Shown piece after piece: positions 60,491-64,000 of a stretch of DNA of 64,000 nucleotides. The position numbers and the translations under genes were made by a program. The notes beneath the pieces are model-generated. The model saw nothing but the letters and a program-made list of their open reading frames with translations, had not been told where the DNA came from and did not search any database. Source of the stretch: Brachionus koreanus (Eukaryota; Rotifera; Eurotatoria; Ploima; Brachionidae); NCBI GenBank assembly GCA_016987375.1, contig PJRA01000401.1, positions 1,776,536-1,840,535 on the forward strand. Reading direction: 5' to 3'. Numbering within the stretch: the first letter of the stretch is position 1; the number at the start of each line of letters is the position of its first letter.

Positions 60491-61385
60491 TTATGATAAA
60501 AGTGAATTAGAAATTTTTAAATGTTCCTGCGTTTTTTCTTTTGATCTGCCTGAGAAATATGTTTTTAAAACATCCCCTAGACTAAACCCTTTTCCATAAG
60601 CTTCAACTGATCTCCAAAACCTTCGTACCAATTTTTTATTTATACCTTTCTCAATAAAATCATTTCGTGAAGCTTCAATCAACATTTTCATCTTTTCAAA
60701 CCTGTGGTCAGTGCGACAGCGTACATATTGTTTCATAAAACACCATAAACCTTCAATTGGGTTTAACTCACAATGATATTTGGGTACAAAAATTATCTTA
60801 ATATTGTATTTTCTAGCCAAAATCTCAAGCTTTTTGTATTCCTGGAAAGCCGGATGATCTATCAACATTTTCTTCAATTCTTCTATCTTTATTTTGCTTG
60901 GTAAACTTTGAGACTTAAAATTAATCAACTGTTCGTTCGATTGTTTCGCCGTTAAGCATTTAATGCTGGCAAGGAAAAGGTCAGCATCCCGAAAGGAAAC
61001 GTTAAATTGCCTTTATTTTAAAAATAAAAGTAAATCATCAAAAAGATTAAGTTATTCAAAAATACTTTAAAATGGCAAGAATAAGTATACTAAGGGAACG
61101 CTTCGAACAATGTCCAGTCAATATAAAACGAATTATCTCAGAAATAATTTTTAGGTCAACATATGCTATTTCTTCTACTTCATAGTTTGAATCATCAGTT
61201 ACCTGAGATTCATTCATAGTTGGCTCAAAATGATCAGACTCAACGATCGGATTTTCAAAATAAATTTGTTCAAGTTCATCTTGTTGAGATTCAACTTGTT
61301 CAGAACTAGTGGCATCTGGTTTTATTATTGAGTAAACTCCTAGGTTTGATAAACGGCACCTATTTATTGCTGATAAAAGAGGCAT
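60491..61385 (-). CDS. Spliced transposase-like gene, catalytic part incomplete
   Basis: Two exons: 61066-61385 (ATG at 61383-61385) and 60491-61010, with a 55-nt intron (gtattttt ... aaataaag). The joined frame is 840 nt, 279 residues. The C-terminal part has IEELKKMLIDHPAFQEYKKL, then IIFVPKYHCELNPIEGLWCF and RTDHRFEKMKMLIEAS. PK(Y/F)HxELNPIEGxW carries the last catalytic Glu of the DDE_3 (Tc1/IS630-like) transposases, and the HPDF-like helix before it is typical of one long-spacer branch. The N-terminal 105 residues are acidic and low-complexity (SSEQVESQQDELEQIYFE). The middle FRDADLFLASIKCLTAKQS is not a known DDE motif, and I do not see the first two Asp residues. So it may be a truncated, non-autonomous or repurposed gene. 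Confidence 0.7.
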
Positions 61386-61515
61386 TCGAAAAAATTGAAA
61401 ATAAAATTCTAAATTTTGTTAATTAAATAAAGAATATGATTCAAATTAATATTTAAAAAAAATTTAAATTAAACAAAATTGTAATTATGGTGCAAAAGAA
61501 AATTAATTTAATCTA

Positions 61516-62014
61516 TATTTGAAAATTGACTCTTTTTGAACGATTTTAAAAATCTTTAAAATAAAAAAATAAAAAAACTAAGACCGACAAGTTGTTCAGA
61601 ATTTTCTCTAGTTTCAGAATATGTATAAAAAAGTGGGTATTTAGGAGTAAACAAAAAAGTAGATCCAAAAAAACTAAAAAATTGCCCAAAAATTTCCTTT
61701 TTTTAGCCTAAATTTTTATTAAAAAAAAAAAAAAATATTTAAAAATCACATCAAATTGTAGAAAAATCATTTATCTATCAAACGGTGTGTAGAAACAACA
61801 TATTTTATATTGACTTTCATTACTTATTGACTCTCGAAGAAGACCAACTTTTACTAAGTCGGCTAAACTTCAGACCCCCCTAGCCCAAAAAAAAATTTTT
61901 TTTGACCCCCCCTAAAAAATCGGCTAACCCTAGGTTTTCATATATGGAGAATCTAAAAATGAGGTCCATTTCAGTCGATTAAGATAGTGTAGAAGTTTTG
62001 CATTGCGCGAACTT
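61516..62014. repeat. Right terminal inverted repeat
   Basis: Reverse complement of 59930-60427 over its full length. Ends TGCGCGAACTT followed by the TA duplication. Confidence 0.92.
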
Positions 62015-62016
62015 TA

Positions 62017-62868
62017 GCCTTCAGATGAAATATAAAGAATAATTTTAACTTTTTTAGACTTGATATGAGGGTTTTGTTAAAACTCAAGTTTTAATTTTTT
62101 TCAAAGTATCTTAATAAGCGAGCTTTTTAGTTCTAATAAGATCAACAGACGCCCTCGAGATGTTCAACTAAAATTTCTTACTTTTGATATTTAATTGAAA
62201 TATTTATAAACATTTGTCTTTGGGTAACCTGTAAAATTTCTTCTTGACAAAAAATAATTAGGTTTACAATCTCTTTAATAGTGCAACATTCAAACTTGAA
62301 TTATTAATCAAATTTTAAATTCTCTCAAAGCCATCTTTTGCACCACTTCTCTAGTTAATTTGCTTCTTTCATTCATATCTCTATTTGTAATAAAATTATA
62401 AACTCCCAGCAATTTTTCTTCAAAACCAAAACTATGATCTATTTTTTTTATTATTCTCTGAACATTTGAGCCGATGGATTATGACACTTAAGCTTTTCAA
62501 ATTTCTAAAAATTTTAAACTATTCAACTAAATCACTTTTTAGTCTTCTTTCGTCAGTTGGAGTGAGTTTAAACTTGCTAAGAGATTCTTCATAGTCCAAA
62601 TTTCTTAAACACTCCATTAACCTACTTACAATAAAATATTTTTCATTTTAAAAAATGAACAAATCTTTGAAAAATATAAAATGCAGGACACAATTTCGTT
62701 TTGATAATTAATAACAACTTAGACGGAAAAAATATCGCACTATTAATTTTAATCTTCATTCAATTCTTTATAATTTAAATTTTCTAATCTGAACTTAATA
62801 ATAATAATATAATAATAGTTAATATTCTACGGTCAAGTTTAGTTTAACTAAACTGACAAAGCAGGAAG
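62017..62868. other. Intergenic, right flank of the long-TIR element
   Basis: No gene. AT-rich; possible old mobile-element debris but no recognisable motif. Confidence 0.45.
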
Positions 62869-63165
62869 ACTAACGTAATCCCGCTATAGTAGACTTTTCG
62901 TTATTTTTGTTTCTACCGACATNTGTTTTGCTCCCCTTACTCCTCCACTTGGTCCTTCATTATTCACTGAGCTCATGAGTTTCGCATCGTAGTACCAATT
63001 AACATGATTATACTTTTTGTCGATTTTATAGAATTGAATAAGATCCCCACGCTCTCGCCTATCTTCCAGGGTTTCGAATAGAATAGTATCAAGATAAACT
63101 TGCTAAAATCATGAGTTCTTTGCAGCGCGATAAAATTAAATGAGCTACAAAGTAACAATAAAGTT
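62869..63165 (-). pseudogene. LINE C-terminal fragment, minus strand
   Basis: The minus strand reads ALQRTHDFSKFILI, and after a frame change ETLEDRRERGDLIQFYKIDK, then YNHVNWYYDAKLMSSV. LExRRxRGDLIxxFKI is the conserved C-terminal box of CR1/Jockey-type LINE RT proteins. A single N at 62923 lies inside. A stop follows at about 62891. Truncated and frame-broken. Confidence 0.8.
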
Positions 63166-63600
63166 AAATATAATTTAATTATTTAGACTGCATTTATGTA
63201 TTTATTTATTTCACTAACCGCCCTTCAAATCGATGGAAAAAGTTTGTGAACAGAATTTGATTCCAAGACATATATTCATTTGTAGCAAAACATAGTCAAG
63301 TGTTGTGGACAATATTACATGAATAAAATATTTGAATACTTAAAAAATAAATTTAAACGTTGAACATGCCATTGAAGTGAATCAAAAAATATTTTAAGAC
63401 CTTCTAGAGATGATTTTTTTAAAAATGATAGTTTAAATTTGATCATAAACTTAAATTTGCTTTTAAGACAATAAATATATGTTTAATACGAAACATAGTC
63501 ACGCAGTTTCAGAATTTTAATCTTTCAATAAAAAAAAATAATTTAATTTTCCTAACTCCATGAAAATTATTCATTCAAGACTAAATAAAACTTTTCCTAA
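63166..63600. other. Intergenic between LINE pieces
   Basis: AT-rich, no feature seen. Confidence 0.5.
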
Positions 63601-63603
63601 AAT

Positions 63604-63622
63604 TAGTAGTAGTAGTAGTAGT
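63604..63622 (+). repeat. GTA/TAG microsatellite
   Basis: Six tandem copies of GTA (tagtagtagtag). It borders a GC-richer segment with palindromic words (gctggctagccagc at 63635-63648) that leads into a LINE fragment. Confidence 0.8.
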
Positions 63623-63634
63623 AATTTCGACTGT

Positions 63635-64000
63635 AGCTGGCTAGCCAGCGAGTGTGCTGACAAGGCACACTAAGACAGCTGATGTGATTGATTGCTGCTC
63701 ATCCAGCAATCAATGCCTGCTTTAAAACTGATAACATTTGGGGCTTCAACTAATTAATTAGGCAGCGAGTTCCATATGCTAGCGGTTTTGTTGAAAAAAA
63801 AGTTATCTCTATGTTGGAGCCTTGAAATTTCTAGCTGAGACTACTACTGAGCGCGATCTTGGTGTAATGGTGAACAACAAAAACTCAAATGGAATGATCA
63901 AATTGACAACTGCGTTAATAAAGCTAACAACATGCTTGGTATGCTCAAGAAAACATTCGTGTATTGGGATGCTCAATCGTTTTTGCAGCTTTATAAAACA
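63635..64000 (+). pseudogene. LINE fragment at window edge
   Basis: From about 63835 the forward frame reads AETTTERDLGVMVNN and, after a one-base change, WNDQIDNCVNKANNMLGMLK then KTFVYWDAQSFLQLYK. This matches the ERDLGVMVxxxLKWxxQ ... KAxxxLGMLKRTF stretch of the LINE at 58970-59482. It continues beyond the window. The upstream 200 bp (63635-63830) is not recognisable coding sequence. Confidence 0.75.

Larger units (their letters stand above)
59928..62016 (-). mobile_element. Long-TIR DNA transposon of the IS630/Tc1-mariner type
   Basis: A 2085-bp element (59930-62014) bounded by TA duplications at 59928-59929 and 62015-62016. Its terminal inverted repeats are about 498 and 499 bp (59930-60427 and 61516-62014) and nearly identical, differing by a one-base homopolymer length as far as I can read. 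Each starts AAGTTCGCGCAATGCAAAAC. The interior of about 1.1 kb holds a two-exon transposase-like gene on the minus strand. The near identity suggests recent insertion. Confidence 0.92.

Noticed and set aside
61056..61385. 109-residue protein as an independent gene
   Set aside because: Its last two codons lie past a GT donor; splicing to 61010 gives a longer frame that joins the transposase C-terminus in phase.

Overview
The window is an AT-rich stretch (estimated by eye at roughly three quarters A+T or more) of an animal nuclear genome. The genes are spliced: clear GT..AG introns run from about 50 nt to over 2.5 kb. Several families are typical of animals: MRCK kinase, nicastrin, an SLC1 excitatory amino-acid transporter, PDE11 and a Lifeguard/TMBIM protein. 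Low GC, short introns and heavy transposon load would fit a small spiralian such as a monogonont rotifer, but that is inference; nothing in the sequence fixes the species.

Layout. 1-440: a scrap of a mariner transposase. 490-11617 (-): an MRCK-type kinase in four visible exons, with its 3' end beyond the left edge. 11.6-22.3 kb: a gene desert with decayed LINE pieces and small inverted-repeat transposons. 22268-23564 (-): a four-exon nucleotide-sugar transporter. 26979-27097 (+): one 5S rRNA gene. 27526-28936 (-): six-exon 4-hydroxyphenylpyruvate dioxygenase. 30897-34260 (+): nicastrin, facing the convergent SLC1 glutamate-type transporter at 34467-37969 (-). 41128-46312 (+): six-exon PDE11-like phosphodiesterase with one in-frame TAA. 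47.65-48.3 kb: a dead mariner. 49469-55895 (-): an almost complete, GC-rich Ty3/gypsy retrotransposon with LTRs, one long gag-pol frame and an extra proline-rich frame that runs into the 3' LTR. 57082-58148 (+): five-exon TMBIM/Lifeguard gene. 58.6-64.0 kb: LINE fragments around a 2085-bp DNA transposon (59930-62014) with about 500-bp, nearly perfect inverted repeats and TA target duplications.

The host genes do not form an operon or one pathway; they are ordinary unlinked animal genes (cytoskeletal signalling, Golgi transport, tyrosine catabolism, gamma-secretase, transmitter uptake, cyclic-nucleotide turnover, apoptosis control). Mobile DNA fills the space between them and their introns. 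I rebuilt exon joins by reading splice sites and checking phase; for six genes the joined exons give an open frame close to the family's usual length. The most unusual objects are the long-TIR transposon with a spliced 279-aa transposase-like gene, the gypsy element's extra ORF, the PDE11 internal stop, and a dense, varied set of short inverted-repeat elements not covered by any coding annotation.
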